From: Falciphora oryzae
Lineage: Eukaryota > Ascomycota > Sordariomycetes > Magnaporthales > Magnaporthaceae
Assembly: GCA_000733355.1 (NCBI GenBank)
Contig: JNVV01000006.1
Span: 630,814-694,813, forward strand
Length of the DNA: 64,000 nucleotides
Direction of reading: 5' to 3'
In this document: positions 20,464-33,026 of the stretch, piece by piece
Position numbering within the stretch: the stretch's first letter is position 1
Layout: every line of letters begins with the position of its first letter
Made by a program: the position numbers and the translations under genes
The notes under the pieces: generated by a model
What the model saw: only the letters and a program-made list of their open reading frames with translations
Databases searched by the model: none
Told to the model about the DNA's origin: nothing

Positions 20464-23400
20464 TCAAATGAAGGTTGTCGGTTCCTCTCTTCTCGGCGGC
20501 GACCTGACGGGCGGTCGCGGTGTTGGCTCATCGTCAATAGCCCTAGGACTCTGTTGGGCTGTTGGCCGTGGAGTCTCATCATACCCAACCACAGTCGCGT
20601 TGTCTTCAGAAGAACCACCACACTGATCCGGAGGCGTATGTATCACCGTCGTGTCGCCCTCCTCGTCGTAATCTTGCTCGACATGAGTATCGGGAAGACC
20701 CTCATTTTTCTTGGCCGACTTCTCGGGTGTGCCGGCGTGCACAACGCTATCGTGGCTGTTGGCTCGCATCATTTCGATTCCAAGTTTAGAAGATGGCAAG
20801 ATGGACTTGCTACGGAAATGCTGCCGGCCTTGGCCTCCTCCAGACTGCGACCCATTCCCATTGTTAGGCACGGGTAAGCGGCCAAGCCCCAGTTCGTCGT
20901 CCTCGTCGTCTGCCGAGTCGACTGATCCCTCGCTGCGTCTTTTCTCGCTAGCATCTCTTTTGGCCCTCAGCTTCTCCAGCGACAGCTGCTTGACAGGCCC
21001 GGCGGCGCCGATATTCGCCCGCGCCTGATCGGTCTTCACAGGCTTCACTGGGGAGGTTTCTTGCAGCACCAGGTGTACAGGAGGCTTTGTAGGCTCAGAA
21101 GAGCTGAGCGGAAGCTGATCTTGCTGGGATATTCCCAATCCTGCATCCTCCCAGTCGCCCGTCGTCTTTCGGCTCATGCCAACGACGATGTCATCTGTCG
21201 TGACTGACTCCGAATCGCCAAATAGACTGGAGCTGATCGAGTCCTCGCGGCTCGAACCTCGGAAGCTGCTTCCCGTCCGATGAGCATAGATAGACGAGCC
21301 CGAGGTTGGGCTGTCCTCCAAGCGAAGACTCTCCTGCCTCAAGCCCGAAGGTGTAGGATGGGCTAGTGGGAGGGAGAGGGAAGGATGTTGGTTGCCCGCT
21401 GGAGGCTTCCACTGGCACAAATTACCGAGAACCTCGGTCAGTTTGGACGAGCTTATGGGCTTGTCGATGAGCGAATCAAAGTAGTGGGGCGCCTGCAGCT
21501 CCTTAAGGTAGGCCGTGATCGCCACAATGGGCGTGTGCGAGTTTGCGTTCTTGGTCTCGCGAATCATCCGGGCAACGTCGGCGCCGCTGATCTGAGGCAT
21601 CCTGAACTCCATGAAGATAATGTCGAACTTGATATCGCTCATCGAGTACCGAACCGCTTCCGACCCGCTTGTTGCCGAGATGGTCCGGCAACGAAGCTTC
21701 TCGAGCAGCTTCTCCATGATCATGCGTGATACCGGGTGGTCCTCGCAAATGAGTACGTCGAGCGGCCGGAAAACCGGCCCATCTAGCGTGATCTGTGATA
21801 AACGCCTGGAACTCTGGCGTCGTCTTTGCACGCGGAGAAGCGCATTTGCCTTTTCCCCTTCGTTATCGGACGAGGATGGCGACATGTCAAACACCTGGCT
21901 GCGGCGATTGCGATGATGCGCGAGCATATCCGACGCAACCGGGCTCCCCTCCTGCGAGCCCACAGTCAAGGACCTGGAGCGGTTAACGGAAGAGCTACCG
22001 CCTTGGCGGGGGGTCGTGACGACCTTCTGCGGGGAGAGCGGAAGCGGCGACGGAGGCGCCCGGCCCTTGACCGGAGACACAGCAGCTACCGTCGTGGCCG
22101 CTTTTTGGAGACTTGGCGGCACGCGGGGAACATCGAAGAAGCTACCAGGCTGCAGGTTACCGGAAGACTGCTGGGATAAGCTGGATGAATTGCTGGACGC
22201 CTTGCGCCGGCCTTCAGAGCCCTGGCCGGCGACGAACGAAACCAGCAAGGGAGAGGACGGTTGCGAGACTCGACTTGGAGATGAGTTGGCATGGCTTAGT
22301 CCAGATGGCGACTGTGGCCGCTGCGAGGATTTGGCGTTGGACATTGTCCTCTGCACCGGCATCGACAGTGCCGCCTCGAGGCCGCCCGGAGATGTGACAC
22401 TATTCATGCCACCCGGGCTGATGGCCGTTGGTTTGTGCGCAGCGAGGGCTTCGGCGCGGAGTTTCTGGATGACATCCTTGTTGGCTTTGTCGAGAACGGG
22501 CAGATTCTTGAATGCAAAGTTCCCAAAGTCGTCGGTAGCGACGGGCTCACTAAGCCGGCGGCTCTTGTGGTCCCGGACGTGCGGCGGAATGTGGAGCGGC
22601 ATCAGCCCGCGCTTGATCGAGTTAAATTGAGAGCGAACGCGTGACAACGCGTCGTGCGGCCGGTCAGGGTACTCGGTGGCCGGCACTGACGGCGGCGACA
22701 CTTGGTCTTCCATCTCCTCGGCAAACGATTGCAAGGTGGCCCCTCGAGAATCGAAATATTCGGTATCCTCGGGGTTCTCGGGCTGAGGCACGAACTGCGC
22801 CTCGTCTTGCAAGAGAGTGTCCCAGTTCATTCCCTGGAACCAAGCATGGTTGCGGATCTCTTCCCCGCCCGATGCGAACTTCTCATCCCGGTTGGAGCCG
22901 AGCCGCTCGCGGGGATCCATGCAGAGCAGCTTGTTGAGCAGGTCCTTTGCGTCGCCGGAAACCTCGTCCTCCATCTCGTCAGGCCATTGGATCCGGCGCG
23001 CCAAGATGTTCTCAAACACGAGCTCGGGTTCAGGCGCGTGAAACGGAGGCATGCCGTAGAGAAACTCGTACATGATGCAGCCAACGGACCACCAATCGCT
23101 CGTCTCATCTTGCGGCTCGCCTTTGATGGTCTCGGGGGCAAGGTAGTCGGGTGTCCCAACGAACCGACGGTTCTTGTCTTCAGGATCAAAAAGAGCCCAG
23201 TTTGGCGGTGGCATGCTCGACATCGGCGGCGTGCCCTTGCCCGGGTCCGTGCCGGTGCTCCCGTGCGTGTTGGTGTGCTGGAGGGAAGCGAAGTCAGGCG
23301 AGCCATGTGCCTCGCCCTCACTACCTTCAGTCTGCGGAGACTGAACAGCCTGGGGAGGCACAGAGGCTTGCGTGTCGTTCAACGAGAAGCTTCCGAGCAT

Positions 23401-26400
23401 GTTCGTAAGCGCATCGCTGCCGCCACTATCGCTTCGGCGGCCTGAGGTGCGGCGAGACTCATGCGGAGCTGCCGAGGACCCAAGAGAGAAGTAGGACGGC
23501 GGCCCCAGGACAGGCTCGTTGGGGTTTATCTGCGGGGTGCTCCCGGGAGAGTGGGCTGGCGCATGGAGGTCGAGCGAGGTCGAACGCGAGGATGTGATTG
23601 AGGCCGAACGGGCAAATGGGCCCTGCTTGAGGAGATCGGGGGCTGGGTCGGTCGAGCCACTGTTCAACGCGCGCTTCTGACGACCAATAAGACCCATGCG
23701 TGAAAGGCCAAAGTCGGTCAGTTTCAGATGGCCCTTCTGGTCGATAAGAAGGTTGTCCGGCTTCAGATCTCTGTGGACAATGCCCCGGTTGTGCAGGTGT
23801 TCAACGCCGAGAATAACCTCCCCAAGGTACTTCTTGACCCAGTCTTCCGGAAGACCTCCCAGAATCTTGATCAGAGAGGCGCAGTCGCCGCCGTTGAGGT
23901 ACTCCATCACGAGGTAGAGGTAGTCCTTGCTCGAGAACGTCCAGTAGAGCTTAGCGACGAAATCACTCTCTCCTTGCCACATCATGATGGCACGTTCCGC
24001 CTTGACGTTGGTGACTTGGTTTTTGGCAACCATGTCTGCCTTTTTCAGGACCTTTATGGCAAAGTACTCGCCCGTAGACTTCTTTTTGGAGAGGTATACA
24101 CTCCCAAAGGCACCCTTGCTAATCGGCTTGATGACCTCGAAATCCTTGATTGACGGCGGCACGGCACGAGCAAGTGGCGGTGCGTTTGTCCCGTGCAGGC
24201 GGGGCGATGGGGGTGGCTTACTTCCACCGCTTGCACTACCGAAATCTCCCGTGTTTAGCGATATTGCAGCTGAGGACTGCCTTCGGTGATGATGCATGGG
24301 GATTGCCGGCGATGTGAACTCGCTCCGGGGCAGCATGGGAGACGATTCGGGCGACATGAGCGCGTCGGACGGGAAGGGCGGGCCACGGGGCTTATGAATA
24401 CGCAGCGGAGACGATGGCTGCGTCGAGCGGGAGGGTGACTCTTGCCGGCGAGGAGACGATGCGCCCGGGAGTATCAGACTCCGACGCTGGTGCTGGCGTG
24501 AGCTTGCTTGCCTGCGCAGGTCGCCGAACTCAGAGATTGGCGAGTCGGTTCGAGGGGGCTGTCGCGACGTGACCGACGACGAGCGCATGCTGCCATCGCT
24601 GTCTCCGGCATCGCTCTCAAAGAGCATGGATTCGCGCCGCGACTCGCGCGTCTGGCCGGACATGCTGAGGTTGCCACGATGAGATCGTGGGGTTGGGCAC
24701 TCCCTTGGGCTGCTTGATCTGGTCGACGTGATGGCAGTAGAGAGACGTCGCCCATCCGGGTCGTCGCTGATATTTGCGTTTTGAAGCGCCAGAGCCAAGG
24801 ATGAGGGCGTATCAAAGGACTCCGGGAACGCGGCTTCTTCTGAGGGCTGAAGCACCTCCTCCTCCTCCTCTTCGTCTTCAGTAGAGTCGCTGAGGCGACC
24901 AGCGGCGATCTTGGCAGCCTTGCGCATGGCCTCCTCAACGCATGACTCCACAGTGACGGTGAACTCGACACGAATCCGCTCGGCGTACTCGATGATTCGC
25001 CTGTGCCGAAGGACGGCTTCGACTTTTGCCTTGACAACGGTCTCGGTGTCGGAACAGAGTAGAGCAAGCCCTTGCTCCTGCTCCAGGGTGTTGTTGCTCG
25101 GGGACTGCCACTGCATGACCTGGGAGATCCGAGACTCAGACTGAGGTGACTGTGTCCGGAACTCGCCAGGGTTCTGGGAGGAAGCCTCCTTGATGGCAGG
25201 AGGACTGATTTCTAAAGCAGTATCGCAAAGGTCCAGAATGAGCTCGACGATCCGCGCCTGGGGCCTGCGAACCGCAAACGAGCGCGCCCGCGCATGGCCA
25301 AGGCCACCAGACCGGTCGCGGGATCTGTTGGTCCCCGGTGCAGGGGAGGATGCGCCCGAAGAAGACGAGGTCGAAGGAGGAGGCCCGATAGGCAGACCTT
25401 TGTACTCGGCAAGAGGCAACGGCGACTGGTCACCGGTCGTGGACCGGCTTTTCCGGACCTCAAGGGCATCGAGCACCTTGACGATGGCGTGGCGGTGTTC
25501 TGTGAGGCTCTCCTGGGCCATCTGGACATCCAATTCGGCACGATGTTCCTGCAAGCACAGGTCGGTGTGTTTCTCGAACCACCACGGAGGTATCTGCCGC
25601 TCGCAGATGCGACAGAGAACCGGCAGGGGGGGAGCGTGGTTCGCTGGATCTTCCATTCCAGATTCGGCAAGTTGCGTAAGGTAGCTAGCCAGGATTTCCG
25701 CACCAGAACCCAGCGACTCGACAATCACGTCGGGAAGATCAATCTTGATCTCCCGAGGGCCGATCCAAGGCCGGATCATCCACATCGTCTGTTCTCAATT
25801 GCGCAGCTGCGGTCAGTTCTGTCATCCGGCCCAAGTCCCCATAACGACACGGTCGCGGGCGAAACTGCTTACGTGACTCTCTCCCCCGGAGGCAGTATCA
25901 AAAACCATTATCCCCTGAGCCTCGAGATCGATCGACTGCTCATTCACGGGCCCTTGGTCAGGGCCAGTCACTGCTTCCAGAGGCAGCAGGACCGAGAGTG
26001 GGCCAGGCTTCATGGCGAAGCGTATGAACTGGCTGCGTGAGTCGTCCTTCTTCATGGAGTCCACGATATCGGTGAAGATGGTCTTATTTTCGCCGACAAT
26101 AAGGTCGCTGACCGAGGTTCCCTGGACGGCGTCGGCCTGCGTGCCGATAACGTCGACCCAGGATGGGCTCACCCATCGAACGGTGCCGTCGAGGTTAAGA
26201 TCCATGATGACGTTGAGAGTCTGCTCCGCGGCCTCGCGAAGCTCCTCCCGCTCTTCGCGAATATCCTCGCTCAGAGATCGCTGCATGACCCCGGTGCTGT
26301 TGACCCGCAGCGACGACACGGCCGGGGGAGCCAGCGTGTTGGGGGTCCGGAGGCCGCCATCTTGCTCCCCCTGGCCATCCGGTCGGCGCGCACCCTCGTC

Positions 26401-26460
26401 CCCGCCGGTCAGCGGCGCCGGCGGGTTGAAGGCAGGGAATTTGGTAGAGTCCTGATCCAT
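20464..26460 (-). CDS. RIM15: RIM15-type PAS/AGC-family protein kinase with receiver domain
   Basis: Nutrient-responsive kinase controlling entry into quiescence; Rim15 acts downstream of TOR and PKA and phosphorylates endosulfines. Two exons, 26460-25873 and 25788-20464, join across an 84-nt intron (GTAAGC/AACAG) to give 1,970 residues. Domains: PAS-like region at about 75-190 (VSPSWVDVIGTQADAVQG); CCHC-type zinc finger at about 251-274 (CRICERQIPPWWFEKHTDLC); kinase from about 741 (ISKGAFGSVYLSKK, HRDLKPDN, TDFGLSR). About 190 low-complexity residues follow before FVGTPDYLAPE, a split characteristic of the Rim15/Greatwall group. A C-terminal receiver domain lies at about 1530-1650 (DVLICEDHPVSRMIMEKLLE). 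The residue expected to be the phospho-Asp of the receiver is Glu1590 (IIFMEFRMP). Start chosen at the first ATG (MDQDSTKF). Confidence 0.95.
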
Positions 26461-27628
26461 TGTATGTGGCAGAAAGGGCACAGGGCTGTTGGAAGCGATG
26501 GCATCGGGAGTCTGTCAAAGGCGGGCTCTGCCTCTCGTGATTTGCTCGTTGGTGGATTCGAGGAAAAGTGGCCGCGGGGTAGAGTGGGCAGCAGGTCTCG
26601 AGCCGGAAGGCGCGGCCGGCGCGTGGAAGCGGACGGCACGCGGGCCAGGGCGTGGACGGCTCGCGTAGATCGGTTATGGATCGTCGGTCTCGGGGTCGTG
26701 GCGGGCGCGATCAGAGCGGGCTGTGAGGGAGCCAGTGGGGTCTGGCGGGAGCCAGAGCCTAGAAACCCGATGGGCCCCCAGACATCATAGGGAATTGGCG
26801 GCGATGTCTTCCGTGGGTGTTGCTGGAGAGCAGGAGAGGCGGCTGTCGCGTGCTGGCACTCGCATTGGAGCGTCGCCACGCCCAACTGACCACCGTCCAC
26901 ACAAGGCGGTGGCCCCAGCAAGGCGGAACGAGTGACAAACAAAGGAACCTCGAGCCCAGTCGTTTCCCCCCAGGCGAGTGCGGGTTCCGCTCGGAAACCT
27001 GCTGGCTGTGCTTTTGAGGTGTCGAGACGAAAGCGCCGTCAGCAAAGTCAAATCGGACGGAAAGGGCGGAGGCCGGCCAGCGAGGAGCTCTGGGGGGGTA
27101 GGAGGTTGTGCTGTGATCTCGCCGCCTTGCAGCAGCAGTTGACTTTGTTATGGTGTCGTCGGTGGGCTGCGCTCGAGAGTGGGAACAAGGTTTAATGTGG
27201 GACCAGCACCAGCAGCAGGAGCAGGTTGCCTGACGAGCACTGTGCGGATGGTATGGGTGGGGTTGGCGGGGAAGCATCACCGGACTGACCAATGAGAGCG
27301 GCCCGACCTTGGGGAATGGCAGTACAGCTACATGGATCAGGCCAGGTTTGGCCTGAGTTGCTCGGAGTTGTCGAGGTAGCGTTACATTGTAGCCCAACCA
27401 GAAAGAGAACCTGATCCTTTGATGGGATTTTCCATGGTCGCTCCACCATTGTGACTTGGACTGGGAGGGCGCGATTCCGGCAGGGATCTGTGGGTGAGGC
27501 GGGAAAAGAAGGGACCTTCTTTTTTGTTTATTATTATGATTACCCTTTGTTATTAGGCCTCAAAATTCCAGGACGAAAGATGGAAACGGCAGCGAGGAGC
27601 AGGAGCAGGAGCGCATAAAAAAAAAAAA

Positions 27629-27651
27629 TAATAATAATAATAATAATAATA
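27629..27651 (+). repeat. (AAT)n microsatellite
   Basis: About seven to eight tandem AAT units preceded by a run of As, inside non-coding sequence upstream of RIM15. Confidence 0.8.
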
Positions 27652-28520
27652 AGAGGAACAGAGCGAAGAAAGAGGAGAAAGGAATAAAAGCGCACGCCTC
27701 ATTCGAGGACCAAAGACATGAAATCCCAGCACAACCACCTGCATCAAAGTCTCAGGCATTGACGTATTCTTTCCATATGGAGTCAGCGCGGCCTGTCCGC
27801 TGGAGAGAGACCCGGCAGGGCAAAGCAGCAGACCCCCGGCAGCACCAGCCAGTGGCCGACCGACCAGGGTGCCAGGGTCCTCGATGTTGCCGATGGGATT
27901 GAGTTAGCGCACCAACGGACATGGATGGGACTTTGCACCCCTGCCGCGGGTGTCTTTTAAGACGAGCTGAGTGCTGATCAGTTCTGGCCGGAACTGGGGG
28001 ACGATGATCTCCGATCACTGTCAAGGGGCGTGACCACAATCGCGATTGCTGCTGCCCTACGTCTGCGGGCTGGCAGACCAGATTCGCAGGCTTTTATTTG
28101 ATTGAGCACTCAGGATCTCGGAGTGTATAGTATGTAGACAGCCATGAACTGAGGAGGTGCTTCACTGCGTAGGCAATGAAGGAGTCCCCGTCACACGGAC
28201 ACTGGCCATCTCGGCGCTTCTTCATCTCCATGCATACCATCACCACAAATGCACCCGCCTGAACCGCATTCGGAACAAACCCCATCACGCAATGGTCCTC
28301 ATGTGGTGCGATGTGGCGGGTGGGCGTCTGTTGAGGCAATACTGGCCAGGCAGGAAAGGGAATAGTATAGGGAGTGAGGGGCAGGGGGAACACGCAAACG
28401 GTTCTGTTCGGAGCTTTTGCACCCAAGCCTCATCCGCTGGTTCGCTTAGCCCGGGCCTGGGTAGTCGTGAGAATCTGAACACGCTTCGGACTCGACACGG
28501 GCCCCTCCCCCACCCAGCGG

Positions 28521-28541
28521 CAGCAGCAGCAGCAGCAGCAG
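28521..28541 (+). repeat. (CAG)n microsatellite
   Basis: About seven CAG units in non-coding sequence. Confidence 0.75.
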
Positions 28542-31286
28542 TGAGGCCTGTGGCTGCATCTCGATGCCGCTCCTCGGCGCAGGTGACCTCAGCAGACCTC
28601 ACTCACTACGGTATTTCGGGCCACACCTCCCTCCCACCTTTCCATAACTCGCTCAAATCTGCACTCTCGATAGGCTCCCACCAAACGGCCTGCAGCTGCT
28701 GGTGCAACCTTTGACTAGCGACCATGACAAGGAGGTATGTATCCGTACCTACGACCGATGCAGCCGTTTCTGTGGACGCATGATATCCGACAACCTATGG
28801 TTTTGGACCGCCCGCCTCGGAAAATGAGATGACGATGGGGGTATTATATATGGAGCTGTTTCTGCTCCCCTTTGGTGGGCTGGCTGCGTGTGGTGTTTTG
28901 GGGCGCGCCATGCCCATTCATGCAAGAAACAAAAACAAGACCGGAAACGAAAACAACATGGGAAAACCAGCCCGCCCCGAAAGCGCACGAGCAGCTAGTA
29001 AGCCCGGGGGGCCGGTGTGCTGTCCCCTGCGCCTAAAAATGAATACAGTGCGTTGAATGGATGGCACGATTGGGATGCATTAGCGGCCGCGTGAGTCTGG
29101 TGTTTTGGTCCTGCCAGGCGAATGCACTTGCACAGCACGACCCCTCACGAGGCCGCGACTCCTGCTCCAGCCGTTGCATTGCATGGACATCAAAGACCCA
29201 AGTCGCCCACTGGGATCTATTGCCGTGCAGCGACGCTACCCATTCCCCGTATCAACCTGATTCATGGGCCATAATCCAGCGGTCAAAGTGGGCGGCTGCC
29301 GGACGAAACGAACCACAGACCCCGGCTATTTTTTTTTCCTTTTTTTTTTTATTTGTTTTTTTCGCAGGGCGCAACGGGAAAGCCCCCCTTTTCGTCTGGC
29401 TAGCACACGTTTGTGCTTACCGGTTGTTGCAGCTGCTGACCCCTCGAAATGTGTTATGTTTTGTTTTATTTTATTGTTGACTCTCTCTTCCTTCTTCATT
29501 TTCCCCACTTATAATAACACCATGCATGATTGAATGCACGCATTTTTCACATTGCTGATGCGGGCGGAGGTAACCCCCCTGTTTATGTCATCCACAACTC
29601 CCAATCTCTCTCACGTGTGCAAAGTCTCCTCTCGCCAATCCTCTTTTACGCACGCGTCCATGGTACTTTCCGGAATGCTTTTCTCTATTTCCGTCTTGTT
29701 TTGCGTTGCTCAGGTATCGGCTTGTCCTCGATTTAGCAAAGAGCCCATCCTAGTTTGTCATTCCGTGTCGTCGTGGGCATGGCGCCCATCCTCCGACGGC
29801 CTTGCAGATGTCGATTGGGGCAGCCCATGAGTTAGGGACGAGCTGTCCAATGGCAAGTGTCCAAGCCCATCGTCCATGCAAGCCACCCACCCAGAAGGGC
29901 GGCAGCTCCGGCTCTAGCCAGGCGTTGCAGGATAATCGAATTAGAGTCTCCTCATATAGATTTTCCCTTCTGTCCCGGGCGCTCTCAGAGCACACATAAC
30001 GCAGTGCTAGGCTGGGACGATAGGTTGCCGTCAGTCCGTCGCACCTCGGACGTGATGCTTTGGCCTCTGAAAGGCGAGTGTCGTTCCTTCAGCCCTTCCC
30101 ATCTCACGGCTCAAGGAGGGCCGATGATCCTTCTCGCTTGTTTCACGAGCTGCGGGCTGTCGCTTGGACACGCCATCTCTGGAATACTTCCACATTCTTC
30201 GCTGTGTGATCTCGTGGCCGTGGTGATGCAACCACCGCTGATCGCCACCAGGAGGGCCCGGCTGGGGTCTACTTGCCGGAGATCGCCACCAATCCCTCCT
30301 CTCCCGTCGTCCATTCCATGTCCCACCCTGAAACCCACGCCCCTTTCCCTCTGGCGGTCGTACTAGGGCCTAATGAGCACGGCCTCCCGCGTGCCAGGGG
30401 AATGCCGTTACGTCGATGTGCAACGGGTACATCTACTTCTCCGCTCCTATTCCGTCTCACGCACCGTGCTTTCGGGAGCAGTTAACTCATCCTGGCCTTC
30501 TGACCGCCTCCAGCGGTCTTTACCCGCACTATTCGCTCGGCGAGGCGACAACCACCCCTCCCTCCCCCTCAAGGTGGCCCGGACGACCGGACGGGTACGT
30601 TGCTGTAGCCTAGACGAACAGGCTCGAGGCGTGCCATGCAGGCGGTCATGCTGTGCCACTCGGGAAAGCGAGCCCGCCCCCGAGCCGGGTATGGGCCACA
30701 GCCAATGCCCGGCGGTCTGTAATATCGACCACTCTTCGGCGCTGCCGCGCACGCCTGTTTCTGGTGCATTCGACATGCAACGTCTGTGTGTGTCTGCGTC
30801 CATCTGACGCGCAGAACGCACGACGGCTGCCCGCCTACTTGCCCGCCTGTCTCCTCACTAGGCGTATGTGCGGCTGCGGTGCTACTGAACAGCGAATGAC
30901 GGTGGCCCGGTGGATGCCACGACCGAGATTGCCTGCGTGCAGAAATTTGTGATTCATGCGTACGCTACTAGGCGCCTTTGATAGATATCAGCCGTTTTTC
31001 TTTGGCAAATTTCTACTATGCACCAGAAGTCGTACTGCGTCGTCTGAGCGAGCATGTGCGGCTGCCGGTCAGTGGCTTGCACAACCCGGAAGAGCCCTCA
31101 TGTCATCACGGAGTCCCGCAGGGTCTTGACACGACGGGTTGGTTTGTTGGACGGCAGTTCGGGTAGGCATGTCGGCAGTCGTGTCAACATAGCGGTATCA
31201 CCGTTGATGCTAGCTCAGAGTCTTGGTTTGGCGGAGGGGGTGACATGAATAAGAAAAAAAGAGGACCAGCCTTGCGTGGGCTGTGG

Positions 31287-32401
31287 TCACGCCTTGACGC
31301 CCTCTAGGTCGTCGGCATCGCCCGCCCACTCCTGCCTTAGCCCCTCCAGCCACTCCCCCTTCTCAACCCAGCACTGCTCCAACCAACGGGCCAGATCCTC
31401 GTCGGTCTGCGGCAGCTGCTCGATGGGGAACCGCCGGACGTGGACGTGGAACCGGAACCCCCGGCCACCACTCCCCGAGGGCACCGACAGGCCGGGGACG
31501 CTGACTGAATCCCAGAACGTCGGAGCGACCTGCCAGTGCGAGCCTTTCTGGTACGCGATGGCGAGGTCGTAAACGGCCTTGACCTGCGGCGCGTGGCGGA
31601 GGTGGTTGACGGTCGCGACGAAGCCCTTAGTTCGCGGGTACAAGAGGTGCTTCGGCTGTGGCTTGTTATTGGCGCTGCACCAGGCACGCGACGCTTCGTA
31701 TTTCTTGGGCGTGAAGCGGGTGGCCTCGGAGAAGGAAATGAGCCCTGTAGCCATCGCAGTCAACAAACCGCATCTCTATTTCTATTTGGTGGGCCATGGG
31801 TCGATTCTGCACGTCCTGATAGGGGAATATATCTGGCATGCGGCGGGGTGGGAGGGGAGGACAGGGGTTTTGTTTGCGGCCGGCAGGGGAGTCGGGACTT
31901 ACAAGTCGGCCATCTCTTGCTCACGATGCCTTGGAACGCCCTGCTAAGCTCATCCTTGTCCTGGATCCAGTTCCGACTGACCATAGGCATGCCCAGCGCC
32001 CAAAGGCCCCAGCCGAGAAAAGGTACAATGCGGAGCTCGATCTTGGCAAAGTACCGGCACCTGCCGAGCATCTTGGCAGGAATGGCGAGGTGCTGGATCA
32101 TATAAAAGTCGGTCCAAGCCACATGATTGGCAACGACAATGGCGCTCTCGCCGGCCGGGATCTGGTCCCCGGAGACGACCACGGTGGCGCCGCTGAAGCC
32201 TTCGAAGAAGTGCTGGATCGAGCGCCAGACGGTCCACGCGAGAGCCGACGAGAGGTCGTACACGGTGTCGGGGAAAAGACTCTTGAGCGGGAGCAGGGCC
32301 GACACAGCGAGATCGATGAAGAGAAGCCACACGACCCAGGGGGCCATAAGGATGGCACCCCGGACGTGGGTGAAGACGTTGCCACTTCCCCGGCGAGCCA
32401 T
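31287..32401 (-). CDS. lysophospholipid (1-acylglycerol-3-phosphate type) acyltransferase
   Basis: Membrane acyltransferase of the PlsC superfamily, LCLAT1/Cst26-like branch, that transfers acyl chains to lysophospholipids, probably in the ER. Two exons, 32401-31903 and 31744-31287, give 318 residues; the 158-nt intron has GTAAGT and CTACAG. Visible motifs are the catalytic H(x4)D block NHVAWTDFYMI, the acceptor-binding region FAKIELRIVPFLGWGLW, and SFSEATRFTPKKY, which corresponds to the EGTR motif with Ala for Gly as is common in this branch. N-terminal residues 13-40 are strongly hydrophobic and likely membrane-embedded. The exact lipid specificity cannot be told. Confidence 0.9.
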
Positions 32402-33026
32402 TGCTGAAGCTGGAGCCCTGTGTGTGCGCAGCTGGGTCTCGCCCTCACCAACCGTCAGGGACTACCTAAGTAGACTACCTAAGTAGTCTCTCCCGAAAAC
32501 CTTTTGCCAGCTGTCCCAATCGGGTTAGTCAGCATCGCGGCCCGGGCTCAGGCTCGCGTCACCCCTGCTCACCCCCGCTCAGTGGTGCTCAGGGATGAAA
32601 TCACCACGACAACACCTCTTTCCCACATCAACGCACATCCCATGGCACATTCACAGCCAACATCGCTTCGACCTTCCCTCCGATCTTTGTCGACCTCTAT
32701 GCGTGCTCCCGCCATGGACGAGAATGCGGCCGCCGCTGCGCTGCCAGGAGAGGGGACGAGCCCAGATTGGCCAGAGGTCTGGTTCCTGGCTCCCTCCCTT
32801 TCCGTCATGTCCAGGCGCCCATTGCCCGGCTGTCCACACGATGGATACCGCGCAGATGCTGTCGGACTGCTGCCTCCTGCTGCTGAGGGCTGGCGCTTCA
32901 ATCCCCGCCTTTCCTTAAAAGGTCGCAGCAGCCCGCGTTCGCTCCGTCCCTACTTCGTAGCCATCGACAACCCTCCCGCCATCTTGCCTCGTCCTGCTTC
33001 CAGAAGGGAGGGCTCTCGCCCGTACA
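32402..33026. other. intergenic at the left edge of the accessory island
   Basis: 625 bp. Contains a duplicated ACTACCTAAGTAG at about 32461-32487 in the acyltransferase promoter and a GCTCA-rich stretch at about 32541-32592 that resembles one near 46560. No gene seen. Confidence 0.5.
32541..32592 (+). repeat. GCTCA-rich degenerate repeat, copy A
   Basis: Starts GGGCTCAGGCTC and contains three further GCTCA words. By eye it aligns imperfectly with 46570-46622 in the same orientation. May be a minisatellite or remnant of a dispersed repeat. Confidence 0.4.

Larger units (their letters stand above)
26461..31286. other. 4.8-kb gene-poor region upstream of RIM15
   Basis: No convincing gene. Open frames are short, mutually overlapping and without family motifs. 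It holds simple repeats: an (AAT)n tract at about 27629-27651 and a (CAG)n tract at about 28521-28541. The part nearest 26461 should contain the RIM15 promoter and 5' UTR; the far end is the 3' flank of the acyltransferase gene. Confidence 0.5.
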
